DNA of 64,000 bases from Actinostola sp. cb2023 (GCA_033675265.1 JAUJYZ010001457.1:62001-126000); one strand, 5' to 3'; shown: positions 1-11,656, numbered from the stretch's first letter. Translations and numbers: made by a program. The notes: generated by a model not told the origin, from the sequence alone.

Positions 1-239
1 ATTGTGTTGCTTTGGCGTCTTATTTTCTATCTCAACACATAAGAATCCTTGTCAATCCTTGCTTTAATCATAATTCAACTCTTCCTTAATCTAAAAAGAA
101 CCATGGAGGAAGTCAATCAATACCTCCTGCAATTATTCCCAAACCTGCTACAACCAAAGCTTGGAAGTTTATTCAAGATTGGCGATCGCCATTACTTTGC
201 TACAGTCAGTGAGTACGAGAACGAGCTACTATTAGGGAT
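1..239. other. Left edge, no gene recognised
   Basis: An open frame from 49 to 273 runs into the satellite and its second half is repeat-derived, so I do not call it a gene. The first bases (attgtgttgctttggc) recur in similar form at about 2653 (attgtgttgcttcggc), just beyond the satellite. The satellite may therefore have expanded inside an older unit flanked by these copies. Confidence 0.4.
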
Positions 240-2490
240 GACTCGACCCCCTTTTTTAAGGAGGAATTCATAATTTTTTTAAGGAGGAAGGAGGGGAGGG
301 GTAGCTGCTTAGCATAATTTAAGGAGGAATGAGGAATTAATTATTTTTTTAAGGAGGAAGGAGGGAGGGGTGGATGTTTAACATAATTTAAGGAGGAATG
401 AGGAATTCATTTTTTTTTTTAAGGAGGAAGGAGGAAGGGGTGGATGTTTAACATAATTTAAGGAGGAATGAGGAATTATTATTTTATTTTTTAAGGAGGA
501 AGGAGGAAGGGGGGTGGATGTTTAACATAATTTAAGGAGGAATGAGGAATTCATTTTTTTTTTTAAGGAGGAAGGAGGGAGGGGTGGATGTTTAACATAA
601 TTTAAGGAGGAATGAGGAATTATTATTTTATTTTTTAAGGAGGAAGGAGGAAGGGGTGGATGTTTAACATAATTTAAGGAGGAATGAGGAATTAGTATTA
701 TTATTATTATTTTAAGGAGGAAGGAGGAAGGGGTAGCTGCTTAGCATAATTTAAGGAGGAATGAGGAATTAATTATTTTTTTAAGGAGGAAGGAGGGAGG
801 GGTGGATGTTTAACATAATTTAAGGAGGAATGAGGAATTCATTTTTTTTTTTAAGGAGGAAGGAGGGAGGGGTGGATGTTTAACATAATTTAAGGAGGAA
901 TGAGGAATTATTATTTTATGAGGAATTATTATTTTTAAGGAGGAAGGAGGAAGGGGTTTTTAAGGAGGAAGGAGGAAGGGGTGGATGTTTAACATAATTT
1001 TTAACATAATTTAAGGAGGAATGAGGAATTATTATTTTATTTTTTAAGGAGGAAGGAGGAAGGGGTGGATGTTTAACATAATTTAAGGAGGAATGAGGAA
1101 TTCATTTTTTTTTTTTAAGGAGGAAGGAGGGAGGGGTGGATGTTTAACATAATTTAAGGAGGAATGAGGAATTATTATTTTTATTATTTTTTTTTTAAGG
1201 AGGAGGAAGGGGGAGGAAGGGAATTGGATGTTTAACATAATTTAAGGAGGAATGAGGAATTAGTATTATTATTATTATTTTAAGGAGGAAGGAGGAAGGG
1301 GTAGCTGCTTAGCATAATTTAAGGAGGAATGAGGAATTAATTATTTTTTTAAGGAGGAAGGAGGGAGGGGTGGATGTTTAACATAATTTAAGGAGGAATG
1401 AGGAATTCATTTTTTTTTTTTAAGGAGGAAGGAGGAAGGGGTGGATGTTTAACATAATTTAAGGAGGAATGAGGAATTATTTATTTTTATTTTTTAAGGA
1501 GGAAGGAGGAAGGGGTGGATGTTTAACATAATTTAAGGAGGAATGAGGAATTCATTTTTTTTTTTTTAAGGAGGAAGGAGGGAGGGGTGGATGTTTTTAA
1601 CATAATTTAAGGAGGAATGAGGAATTCATTTTTTTTTTTTAAGGAGGAAGGAGGGAGGGGTGGATGTTTAACATAATTTAAGGAGGAATGAGGAATTATT
1701 ATTTTATTTTTTAAGGAGGAAGGAGGAAGGGGTGGATGTTTAACATAATTTAAGGAGGAATGAGGAATTAGTATTATTATTATTATTTTAAGGAGGAAGG
1801 AGGAAGGGGTAGCTGCTTAGCATAATTTAAGGAGGAATGAGGAATTAATTATTTTTTTAAGGAGGAAGGAGGAAGGGGTAGCTGCTTAGCATAATTTAAG
1901 GAGGAATGAGGAATTAATTATTTTTTTAAGGAGGAAGGAGGAAGGGGTGGATGTTTAACATAATTTAAGGAGGAATGAGGAATTAATTATTTTTTTAAGG
2001 AGGAAGGAGGAAGGGGTGGATGTTTAACATAATTTAAGGAGGAATGAGGAATTCATTTTTTTTTTTTAAGGTGGAAGGAGGAAGGGGTGGATGTTTAACA
2101 TAATTTAAGGAGGAATGAGGAATTCATTTTTTTTTTTTAAGGAGGAAGGAGGAAGGGGTGGATGTTTAACATAATTTAAGGAGGAATGAGGAATTATTAT
2201 TTTATTTTTTAAGGAGGAAGGAGGGAGGGGTGGATGTTTAACATAATTTAAGGAGGAATGAGGAATTATTATTTTATTTTTTAAGGAGGAAGGAGGGAGG
2301 GGTGGATGTTTAACATAATTTAAGGAGGAATGAGGAATTATTATTTTATTTTTTAAGGAGGAAGGAGGGAGGGGTGGATGTTTAACATAATTTAAGGAGG
2401 AATGAGGAATTATTATTATTATTATTATTTTAAGGAGGAAGGAGGGGAGCGGTAGCTGCTTAGCATAATTTAAGGAGTAAGGAGAAGGTT
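240..2490. repeat. Satellite of roughly 70-bp units rich in AAGGAGGA
   Basis: About thirty tandem units alternate a purine block (AAGGAGGAATGAGGAATT), a T-rich spacer of variable length, a second purine block (AAGGAGGAAGGAGG) and GTGGATGTTTAACATAATTT. A minority variant carries TAGCTGCTTAGCATAATTT instead. The variants recur in blocks, which suggests amplification of multi-unit segments. The + strand is strongly purine-biased. The array decays after about 2470. Confidence 0.9.
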
Positions 2491-3633
2491 TTAATGAATT
2501 TAGGGGGAGGAATCCTTGTTTGATAGGTGGATGTCATTAATTTAGTAGGTGGAAGTAGGTGGGATCCAAAGTGAGGATCCAAAATTAAATAATGAGCTGT
2601 ATAAATTAAAAAAGGGTTGTGACAGGTTTGTTATTGTTTTGATAAACCCTCTATTGTGTTGCTTCGGCTTCTACTGCTTTCCACATTCAGGTCCAAGGTT
2701 GAATAAATAACTTAGAAATTACTGTGAATTCACGGAATGTCACATTTGACTTCTTATAACTGTAATCACATTTGTAATAAAATATGATTCGAGAACCAAA
2801 TGCGTGGTTTTAATACTTCACTGATTGGTGATTGCGTTGAAAAGGGTTGCTGGTAAGCTAGCTCATTAGCCATGCACAATGGTGAACTGTCTGGTCATGC
2901 CTAAAGCAAAACAATAGACCCTTTTGTTGTCCAAAACAATGCGGAACAACTCCTCGTAGGTTTCACAGTAACTTGAAAAACGAATCGAAAGAACTCTTTA
3001 GTTTGAACTGTTTGAACTCTAGTCTTTATGATTAGTTTGTGTTACTTAAATGTTAGTGATATAAAAATTGAATGTAACTGATTCAGTACATTTGAAAATA
3101 ACATTCGTTATATACCTAAACGACTTTAGCTTGTTGTGAATGTTGTGTTTTAACATAACATTAAAATTCGTTTGTTTCATAACAAGCTATTTATTTCACA
3201 GACTTAATCAGTACTGAATTGCTTGGAACTCTTTTCACTTGATCCTTAGCGAACAAGGGATATTATTGATTTTTAAAAAGGCATACAAATATATTTGTCA
3301 TTTCTTTTTTTTTAAATCAAAACTGACACTGAAAAGCTTCTTTTTAATCCTTCCTTCGAAGCCGCGTTTCTGTCAGTTTAGTTCTATGGCAGAGAAAATA
3401 CCGTTATTGTTTAAAAGATGCGTATAATTTAAATAATTATAGTTCTCCTGGATGTGTACAGTTTGGGATCAGATATATTTATTTGAATGTATCTCATGCT
3501 ATGAGGTCGGATTTGACAATAAAAACATTGACAAAAGGTTGGCTTTCAACAAGAAGTTTATTTAACCATTGCAAAGTAAGAATTACATGAGTTGACGAAG
3601 CTTCATTTCAATCATAGTTTATTTAATAACAGT
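2491..3633. other. Intergenic, nothing recognised
   Basis: AT-rich sequence with only short open frames and no familiar protein, RNA or repeat signature. A 62-codon frame at 3239 has no recognisable features. Confidence 0.4.
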
Positions 3634-4148
3634 TTATAACTTGTACACAGGATAATGGTTCGCATTGTGTTCTGGAACAGGTTGTTTGTGAAAGAGCTTA
3701 TTCAGCAAAAACTTTCGTTGATGTATAGCTGCCTCAGTTGCTTCTTCCCATCCAAAGCCTTCTGTGTCCATAAGACTTTGTTTTGTTTCCATTACTTTTC
3801 GATATTCAGCATTTTTTTCTTTAATCCATGCATCCATTTGAGATACTCAAATAAAACCGCTCGTAGCTCTTTTCTGTATGTCGGTACCAAGTCGTTACTG
3901 GCTTTGATTTTAGCAGTCTCTGCATTTTCACCAGCTTGTTCATAATTATCAACTAAATGTTGCCATTTGTTGTCATGGCGTTCTATTGCTTCTATCTGAA
4001 CCCGTTGCCACACACTTTCTTCAACTCCCTCATGACTGTCGTTTGAAGACTCCGATGTTGTTGTGTCCTGAGACTGACTTCCAACTGAACCTTCACTTTC
4101 CTGATTACTATCTAAACTGGATTCTTCATCCTGGTAATGAGCGGACAT
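3634..4148 (-). pseudogene. Small acidic protein gene with a one-base frame break
   Basis: The best start is the ATG at 4148 (reading ACCATG on the minus strand), giving a product of about 170 residues. The N-terminal third is acidic and Ser/Gln/Thr-rich. It is followed by a helical, charged region (WQRVQIEAIERHDNKW, then YRKELRAVLFEYLKW). That frame stops at 3792. The evident continuation (EYRKVMETK, then FGWEEATEAAIHQRKFLLNK) is in the -1 frame and runs to 3634. The shift maps to a run of seven A on the coding strand, at about 3816-3822. I recognise the general pattern as a multicopy small protein of cnidarian genomes, but only from memory and with no known function. It could be a recent pseudogene, a sequencing slip in the homopolymer, or a -1 slippery site. 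Confidence 0.55.
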
Positions 4149-4218
4149 GGTGGCCTTTTCAATTCTCTCCCTCTCTCCTCCGAGTGTCAAATCAAATGAT
4201 CTAGTTTGATTGTGGCCC

Positions 4219-4228
4219 CTTATATATA
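4219..4228 (-). promoter_or_regulatory. TATA-box candidate for the small minus-strand gene
   Basis: The minus strand reads TATATATAAG 71 bases upstream of the ATG at 4148. This is a plausible TATA box with room for a short leader. It is based on motif and spacing only. Confidence 0.35.
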
Positions 4229-4271
4229 TGTTTAACGGCACAGGCGTGGTCACCAAGCAATGGAACATCAT

Positions 4272-5220
4272 CCACCATGATAAATAAGCCTCTACTTCAA
4301 CTAGTGCTCCAAGTATCTATTCATCCACCCACGTGCGTGAATGTTTACTTGATTTTATGGTAGTAGATGCAATTACTCAAATGAAAGTTGTCTTGACAAT
4401 GCGGACACATTCTTTCATCGTTTTTTGGTCTGCTTCATAGGTTAGCCATTTTACGTCGACTTTATATCCTTCTTTGTTGTGGGATTTTTTCCCTCTCATT
4501 TTAAAACTATTGTGGGATTATACTGGGGTTTTTTTAAAATCCAAATCACGATATCTCAAGTATTAAAGTGTAAAACTTCCATTATCGGAGTGAAAGAAGG
4601 CCTTGTATGTCCCTTCTGTCCCGTTTTTTCTTATAGTCCTCGGTTTGATATGGCCCGATGGCAGTACACCCCTCTTTACGCATGTTTCTTTTTTCTTGGG
4701 GTGACATTTTAGCTACCTAGTACTCACAAATTAAAAATTACCTACTAACTCCCTTCAAATATATTTGTGAGGGCTTCCTTGTTCAATTCATATCAATTTT
4801 ATTCACTTCTAGTACACTGTTACAATGTATATAGCATAACGGGTACATTACCGACCCGTACCTTTTCTTATCACATTCACTCCTATAGTATTTTCAATTC
4901 CCATAATAGCCCTATCCATTTCTCCTATTATGCCCATCAGTTTATACGTTTCTTTACCTCTTTTCTTATACAATTCCCCCCGCTTTTTTTTATAATCCTA
5001 CCGACATACGTCTATATATTATGTGTCACTATCTTTTAAAAGGTCGTCGGTACGTCCTTCCATCACCATGCAGGCTTTTAACATTTACGTTTGCTGATCC
5101 CTATCGTACCACATTTCCGTTTGACCCTTGCCCCCACTTCTTGCTTTATAAACTCACAGTTTTACACTGACAATCACAGTAGCTTGAATCCCCCATAATC
5201 CCCCATTCCACCTTTTTCCC
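4272..5220. other. Intergenic, T-rich, nothing recognised
   Basis: No frame in this stretch resembles a known protein. Composition becomes increasingly pyrimidine-rich toward 5220. Confidence 0.4.
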
Positions 5221-6235
5221 TTGAGAATTTTTATTTTTATTTTTAATTTTTTTTATTTTATTTTTTCCCCTTGGATCCCCCCCCCCCCCCCCCTGGATCC
5301 CTATGGAATCAACATAACTTACATTCCTCTTATTTCCCCTTTTCCATCATCCAGCTTTAATCATCCATTCAATCATCCATCCCTCCACTCCCACTATTTA
5401 TCTACATACTTCCCACTTCTTTTTTCTTTACTTCTTTTCCATCATCCATTTCCCCACTTGTCACTATTAATCTACATACATTCCACTTCCCTATATCTTC
5501 TCTACTTTTCTAATATCTGCCTCTCAACCTATTCATCCGCATACACTCCACTTCTATCTTTCTTCTTTTCCTCACTATCATCCATTTCTCCACTTGTCAC
5601 TATTAATCTACATACATTCCACCTATATATATCCTCTCTCCATCTTTATCATCCATTTCTCTACTTGTCACCCTACATAGCTACATACCTCCAGTTCTTC
5701 CCTCCTTTCTTTTCTTCCTTCCACGTTCCATCCCCCCACAAATTCACACTCACTTCCAGTCCCCATATCCCTATGCCATCCTCCACAAACCCCCCCCCCC
5801 CCCCCCCCCCCCCCCCACTGGAAACATCACCCCTCTATCTTCTCTACTCTTCTAATATCTGCCTCTCAACTTATTCATCCGCATACACTCCACTTCTATC
5901 TTTCTTCTTTTTTTCTTCGCTATCATCCATTTCTCCACTTGTCACTATGTTTCTACATACATTCCACCTATATACATCCCCTCTCCATCTCTATCATCCA
6001 TTTCTCCACTTGTCACCCTACATAGCTACATACTTCCAGTTCTTCCCTCCTTTCTTTTCTTCCTTCTACTTTCCATCCTCCCACAAATTCACACTCACCC
6101 CCAGTCCCCATATCCCAATACCACCCTCCACCATAACCACCCCCCCTGGAAACATCACCCCTATCCGCTCCCCCCCCCCCCCCCCCCCCCCCCCCCATCC
6201 ACAAAACACCCATACACCTTTACTACCCACCACCA
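5221..6235. repeat. C/T-rich low-complexity region with an internal duplication and poly-C runs
   Basis: The + strand is almost purine-free for about 1 kb. Two stretches, about 5490-5770 and 5830-6110, are near copies with a period of roughly 340 bp; both contain the string cttctaatatctgcctctca. Three C homopolymers (about 5278-5293, 5789-5817 and 6169-6196) punctuate it. The 368-codon open frame results from the absence of purines and is not evidence of coding. Confidence 0.75.
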
Positions 6236-7260
6236 ACGCTGGTCCGAATACCTTGCTAAACCTATCGATCTGGCTTAATCAGTCGATAATCAAAAAATTA
6301 TCTAAAGCAAAAAATGCCAAAATATAGACGAACTCAAATTCACCGACTTCGAAGGAGTCATGAATGGAGATGGACTCATGCATGAAGCTGCCGTGAACTA
6401 AAATATTAACAGTTGTTCATTATTGTCATTGACTGTAGCACAACTCATTTTGCAAATATTATCATCTGAGAGAAACACAGAGTAATTTTAAATACGGTTT
6501 TCGTAAGAACGTAAGTAAGCAGTATCGCTTTCAACTCCGATGTTTGTTATTCATTCGTGATGACATGCATAATATTTATTAATTTCGTATTTAATATCCA
6601 TAGTATTACTGATCAATATAGTGAATAAATTGTACAGAAAGAATGGAAAAACAGTGTGTAAAATGCTAGTAAACTTATTTTAACTGATTGTTGAAATAAA
6701 TACGTCTGTTTGTCATTTTGTTTATAAGCACTGATAGCAAAAATGTGTTGTGCAGGACTAAATATTGAGACCATTCAGCATTCATAAAACACATTGCCTC
6801 AATTTTAAAACATTTTAATCGATAAAAATCAAAACACAATACAAATACTTTATAAAAATCAAAACAGAAAACAAATAAAGTATATTGTAGATGTTTTGAC
6901 TTATGTTTAGTGAACATATAAATATTAAAACTTGCAAAAAAGAGCACAATGCAGATTTGCCGAGCGCTGGCCGATGTCCTCTCGAAGGTAAAATCCGACT
7001 GCTTCACGGAAAAGTGCACCAGCTGCAGGTACCGCACATCGGTCCATGAGGCGCAAAATGTAAAAATTAAAATTTCTCAGCGTACGGTGAAGTTAGACGG
7101 CTGAAACTTATGAAGTGTTTAGAGAATACGGTAAAGTTTAGTTATTCGAAGAAAAATTGAATTTTCACGTCATATTGACAAAGATTAGGGGCAAAAACGT
7201 AATTGTCACGTGACCGAGTTTCATACCTTGTTTCAATATACACATATACTGCGGGACGCA
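6236..7260. other. Intergenic, nothing recognised
   Basis: AT-rich DNA with short open frames only, including a 120-codon minus-strand frame at 6675-7037 that has no domain features. Confidence 0.35.
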
Positions 7261-7300
7261 CGGGATGCGCACAGGGAGCCCAACACTATGCCTTATTCAA

Positions 7301-7430
7301 CACAGGAAGCCCAATATAATACGTATTGCGCGCGTGCGCGCGTTCTACCACAGGAAACCCATAAAAAAGACGCAAAAACCCATTTTATTTGATTATTTAG
7401 CCTCAAAAGCAATGGTTGGGCTGCCTGTGG
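7301..7430. mobile_element. Short MITE-like element with CACAGGAAGCCC / GGGCTGCCTGTG ends
   Basis: The ends are imperfect inverted repeats: CACAGGAAGCCCA on the left and TGGGCTGCCTGTG on the right. The right half (tagcctcaaaagcaatggtt) matches a second copy that ends at 36045. Extra CACAGGGAGCCC and CACAGGAAACCC motifs occur at about 7270 and 7350. The centre is rich in GCGC. Confidence 0.5.
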
Positions 7431-7435
7431 TCTGG

Positions 7436-7545
7436 GGATCATTTCGGGTCCGGGATCATTCGGAGCCAATCTAGACACTTTGGGGATCATTTCGGGTCCA
7501 GGGATCATTTCGGAGCCAGGGATCATTTCGGGTCCTGTACAGTTC
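7436..7545. repeat. Repeats of GGGATCATTTCGGGTCC
   Basis: Four or five imperfect copies of GGGATCATTTCGG(A/G) followed by (TCC/GCCA), ending in GGTCCTGTACAG. They look like the tip of a dispersed repeat rather than regulatory sites. Confidence 0.5.
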
Positions 7546-7667
7546 TCCCCAAAAAGCACAGAAAAGGCACTAATTAATTGCAGAATCATGATCGACTTTT
7601 TTTTTACATTCAAGTATTCTTGGCATCACAAAATATGGAAAGAAAAAGAAGTGGGAAAAAAGAAAAA

Positions 7668-7807
<140 letters not shown>

Positions 7808-7889
7808 AGAAAAAAAGAAAAAAAAAAAGCATTTCTAAAAACACATTGTTTGTGATCATGTTTGTGGCCATGATATATCCCATGGGGAA

Positions 7890-8120
7890 ATTGCTACTAT
7901 AATAATAATAATAATAATCTTTATTTTTAGTGGGTAACAAATACAGCAAATACACTGACTTGCAATACTGGTTTCCAATTTGGCCCACTAGATACAATAA
8001 CTACTGATTACAATAATTACAGAACAAATACTAGTTACAATCGAAAACACTGACATAATGAAATAATAATTTACAATAATTACAAATGATAAATAAACTA
8101 CAATAGAATTTTTTGATTTA
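7890..8120 (-). mobile_element. Possible 3' end of a non-LTR retroelement
   Basis: An (AAT)n run at 7900-7918 is followed by CTTTATTTTTAGTGGG. On the minus strand this reads as an AATAAAG-type tail ending in a simple repeat. No reverse transcriptase sequence remains, so the call rests on tail structure alone. Confidence 0.3.
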
Positions 8121-8158
8121 ATGAAATATGTGACAGTACGAACTGATTGGTCGTGCTA

Positions 8159-8311
8159 GAGTGCAAACCATATGCCCGTGAAACCTGCTAACTAATTAGT
8201 ACTAACACCCTGTACTAAATAGCACTGATGAAACAATAGAAAACAATAGAGATAACACTATTTAGTACTATTTAGTAATAGTACTATTTCACGGACATAT
8301 GGTTTGCACTC
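8159..8311. mobile_element. GAGTGCAAA-family MITE, copy 1
   Basis: A 153-bp palindromic element with ends GAGTGCAAACCATATG and its near complement CATATGGTTTGCACTC. It is flanked by TA on both sides (8157-8158 and 8312-8313), as expected for Tc1/mariner-type insertion. The centre contains aaacaatagaaaacaatag, shared with the copy at 33770. Other copies lie at 18566 and 33770. Confidence 0.75.
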
Positions 8312-8543
8312 TATTGTTTGATAGGAACCATATTTCAATATTTTTCGGCTTACATACATACAGTCCCATTGTTATTTTTGAAAAACTACGGGCTACGAAT
8401 GCCCAGTGAATGATTAAGTTTCCATGACAACCACCCCATTGCACCTGTTTTATGATAATGTATTCTATTGTTCTTTTGATGTTTAGTATTCCATCTTGTA
8501 TTTTCTTGTCTTTGAGCGAGAAAGATAGAAACGTAACGATTTA

Positions 8544-8757
8544 CAGTATGGACACTCGAACCGTGAACACTTAGTTTTTTTTCTAACACAAATATATAAA
8601 TTATCGATTGAACAAATTGATCAGAAAAATGATTTATTTTGATCACTAAGTGTATTTAAACTCAATGCTCCATTTGAGAAGCTATGAGGTAATAGAAAGT
8701 TCGAAAAAAAAAGTTCGAAAAAAACTTGAAGTGTTCACGGTTCGAGTGTCCACACTG
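8544..8757. mobile_element. TA-flanked MITE with CAGTATGGACACTCG ends
   Basis: Inverted ends CAGTATGGACACTCGAACCG and CGGTTCGAGTGTCCACACTG are flanked by TA at both ends. The element is 214 bp with an AT-rich centre and no transposase. It ends 139 bp before the start codon of the deaminase gene, so it may have altered the promoter. Confidence 0.7.
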
Positions 8758-8896
8758 TAAAGGTCTCTATTCATTTCACACGTATAAAAGTAAATAGCCT
8801 TTGATCTACCTAGGAGGTGTTAGATACTTCTGAGCCATTTGAAGTGATCAGTTTCTATCGTGAAAGCGTTTAAACAGTATAATTGCTATCGAAATA

Positions 8897-10120
8897 ATGG
8901 CCGCAGGAAATACAAATTATGGAATTCGAAAATCTCAAGTTCGTAAAGAAGATCTCTACATGATGACCGCGCTCTGGATGCAAGAGTCTCCATGGGCCTT
9001 GAAACTGGCTACTGAAGGCGAAAACCTTCGAGTAGTCGGGTCTGTCTTCGTTCTCCCAAATGATAGAGTTCTCTCCGTGGACTGCAGCAGACGCCGTGAC
9101 CACACGACTGTACATGGCGCGATTAGACCCTTGATCAAATACCCTGACAAAGTCAAAGGCTGCCAAGTTTATTTGACGAGGAAACCTTGTGCTCACTGTG
9201 TAAAGATGCTCGTCCAAGCAGGAGTCAGCAAAGTATTTTATCTTCCTTTAAAGCCTGAGAAAACCGACACTAAAGAGAACAAGAGTGTAGATGCTTTGTT
9301 CCAGGTTAGTGAAGTTAGCAGGTCGTTTTACGTCCCACAAATCACCCCAAAGCATATTCATGATCTAAAAACTGAGATAAAGCCGCCGCCATATGGAAGA
9401 AATGAAATAGATGTCGAAAACACAAGGGAAGACACAGATTTATCCATATTTGAAGAGTACAAAGAGCGAAAGGAATGGGATGAAACATGGATCGCTAAAA
9501 TTCGAGATGATCTCGGTTGGGATGAGTTTGGTGATAAGGGAATCGAGACTGAAGTCCGTAAAGATATGGACGACGCGTTCAAGTGGTTTTGCCAAGCAAC
9601 CTTTGCAGTAGGAAAAAGGGATAACAACATATGGAAGAGGTATGGGAAAGGACCAAATGATATTGAACAAGATGTCGCTGAGCACTTGTCCCGCCTTGCG
9701 CAAATGCTGTCGAACAGGGCAGACGACCCAAACAGAAGTGTTGGTTGTGTCATCGCCATTGGTGAAGAGATCGTCTCCATTGGATGGAATGGCTTTCCTT
9801 CCAAAGCCCTCTACGGGAATCACCCACGAGGTTCTGACAGCGACAAAGCGGTAGGGCAGAAATATCCTCACGTCATTCATGCCGAACAGAACGCGTTGCT
9901 GTGCAGAAACGAGAGAAAGCTTGAAGGAAGCATTGTTTATGTCAACAAAATCCCCTGCAATGACTGCATGTCTATGCTCTACGAGCTTGGAGTGAGGAAA
10001 GTGGTCCTGCCTCATTTCGATGTCCCACCACCTGCCGAAGGCAAGGACAGTGAGACTTGCTTCTTTAAGTTGGTAGAAAACCCGGCAATGGAGGTTTATA
10101 GACATCAGCTGATCGAGTAG
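8897..10120 (+). CDS. CDADC1: Cytidine/dCMP deaminase domain-containing protein 1 (CDADC1-like)
   Basis: A single uninterrupted frame of 407 codons from ATG 8897 to TAG 10118-10120. It carries two zinc-dependent deaminase domains. The first (about residues 45-120) has PCAHC at 97-101, but HGA at 73-75 where an active enzyme has HAE, so its catalytic glutamate is missing. The second (about 265-375) has canonical HAE at 328-330 and PCNDC at 353-357 and should be catalytic. The family deaminates cytosine nucleotides; as I recall, the vertebrate protein has been reported to act on dCTP. The substrate here is not shown by the sequence. The double-domain layout with an inactive first domain fits CDADC1 better than a single-domain dCMP deaminase. 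The gene is intronless, unlike the transporters next door, so an ancient retrocopy is possible. A CAAT microsatellite begins just after the stop. Confidence 0.88.
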   Translation: MAAGNTNYGIRKSQVRKEDLYMMTALWMQESPWALKLATEGENLRVVGSVFVLPNDRVLSVDCSRRRDHTTVHGAIRPLIKYPDKVKGCQVYLTRKPCAHCVKMLVQAGVSKVFYLPLKPEKTDTKENKSVDALFQVSEVSRSFYVPQITPKHIHDLKTEIKPPPYGRNEIDVENTREDTDLSIFEEYKERKEWDETWIAKIRDDLGWDEFGDKGIETEVRKDMDDAFKWFCQATFAVGKRDNNIWKRYGKGPNDIEQDVAEHLSRLAQMLSNRADDPNRSVGCVIAIGEEIVSIGWNGFPSKALYGNHPRGSDSDKAVGQKYPHVIHAEQNALLCRNERKLEGSIVYVNKIPCNDCMSMLYELGVRKVVLPHFDVPPPAEGKDSETCFFKLVENPAMEVYRHQLIE

Positions 10121-10127
10121 AAGAAGC

Positions 10128-10170
10128 AATCAATCAATCAATCAATCAATCAGTCAATGATGATGATGTC
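10128..10170. repeat. (CAAT)n and (GAT)n microsatellites after the deaminase stop
   Basis: About seven CAAT units are followed by GATGATGATG, directly downstream of the stop and probably within the 3' UTR. Confidence 0.8.
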
Positions 10171-10358
10171 CCAATGCCCATCCTTTTCTTGTTATGTTGA
10201 ACACTAGCTTATATTGAAGATTAGCTTATATAAACCTCATCACTTTTTTATAATTTTGACTTGATAATGACGTTAGTACGTCGAAACGTTACGTAATCAG
10301 ACTCTGTCCGTGTCAAACATGGTTCAGTCTTTGTTATTTTGAACACTAGATTATTATT

Positions 10359-10366
10359 ATTATTCA

Positions 10367-10452
<86 letters not shown>
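10359..10452. repeat. (ATT)n microsatellite
   Basis: Near-perfect ATT/TTA triplets for about 90 bp. Upstream, around 10262-10300, sits a hairpin with GAAACG (gacgttagtacgtcgaaacg) resembling the retroelement tail hairpins elsewhere in the window. This run may therefore be a retroelement tail. Confidence 0.85.
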
Positions 10453-10453
<1 letters not shown>

Positions 10454-10468
10454 CAATGATTATTATTA

Positions 10469-10474
10469 ATAAAC
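10469..10474 (+). terminator. Candidate polyadenylation signal AATAAA
   Basis: AATAAA at 10469-10474 lies about 350 bp past the deaminase stop. It follows a TTA microsatellite, so it may belong to a repeat rather than to the gene. Confidence 0.25.
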
Positions 10475-11284
10475 ATTGAAGATGACTTCGCTAATTCTAT
10501 TGGGACTCCCTGTGCAGGCTTCACCTGTGAATGCAACTGGGTAAAGGTCAACTGACACAGCGTATTTTGGACACCTTGGACATTTTAAAACGCATTTCAC
10601 AGGATGTCATTTTTATATGTTATGTGTGTGTGGGTGTTTTTTAATATAATTTTTATGATATTATTAAAAACAAGACAAAAAAAGCCAAAATATTCCAGGC
10701 ATTCCTCAATGTAGTCGGCGGAGAAAGACTGGGTTCTAGCTTGGGTTGAATCAAAAATGGCGGGGAGATTCAAGTGTGTTGTGAAGTTTGTCTTTCATAT
10801 TGTGCAAAATTGTGATAACTACATGGGTCAAAGCGGACTGTCTGATGTATTTGGGTTTGATACACCATTCGACTGTCAAACCGTGGTGGTTTGGGGTTGA
10901 ATATGGTAAAAATAAGCCCTAAATTACAGAGTTTGACGTGACAACAGAACATCTTGCAAGGTAAGACTGGCTTGCTTTACTGCTGTGTTCTTACTACTAT
11001 TGAGAAGCAAAGTGGGACATTATAAAACTTTACGGCTAACACATATAAAGTTAGCAGGTATATGGGAGTTCTATAAACGAACGTAATTTATTCTAATTTT
11101 GTACTCCAATGGCATGAGGATGGATGGAATTTCTAAGAAAAATGGGCCAAAACGCAAAAGATAGAGACGTCTTTTCTGACATATCATTTATCTTTATTAT
11201 CATATATTACATATTCATAATTATTTTTATTTATTCATTTTTTACATCATGTATGGTGATTTTATATATTTTCAAATATTTGTA

Positions 11285-11341
11285 TGGGCATTGAGATTCA
11301 GTGGAATGCAAGTAGAAATAAATTATTATTATTACTATTAC

Positions 11342-11399
<58 letters not shown>

Positions 11400-11553
11400 G
11401 TGGTGTATCAAACCCAATATTATTATTTTAATATCATTAGTTAATTGTTATTGAACAATCCAAGCGATCATTTTAAATTTTGTAAATAAGGATTTTTATC
11501 TATTTTTCTATCTCTTATTTGTAATTTGTTTTGAGGAATAATAAAATAAAAAA

Positions 11554-11600
<47 letters not shown>
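11285..11600 (+). mobile_element. Two non-LTR retroelement tails ending in (TTA)n
   Basis: Sequence ending GTAGAAATAAATTATTATT runs into about 80 bp of TTA (11315-11398). A second tail begins near 11450 (gaacaatccaagcgatcatt) and ends in another TTA run at 11557-11598. The second is a direct copy of 16549-16640. This is typical of 3' ends of CR1/L2-type elements; the coding part is absent. Confidence 0.55.
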
Positions 11601-11656
11601 GTTTCCATTATTATTATTATCTTGCCCTTCAGTGTTTATATGAATTTCCAAGCATA

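Noticed and set aside
5221..6327. 368-codon open frame
   Set aside because: It runs through purine-poor low-complexity DNA where stop codons cannot form; its composition is Pro/Ser/His/Tyr/Phe/Leu with poly-Pro runs and no domain.
10262..10300. Fourth hammerhead motif
   Set aside because: The GACGT/ACGTC stem and GAAACG are present, but the core reads TTGATAA instead of CTGANGA, so it is too degenerate to call.
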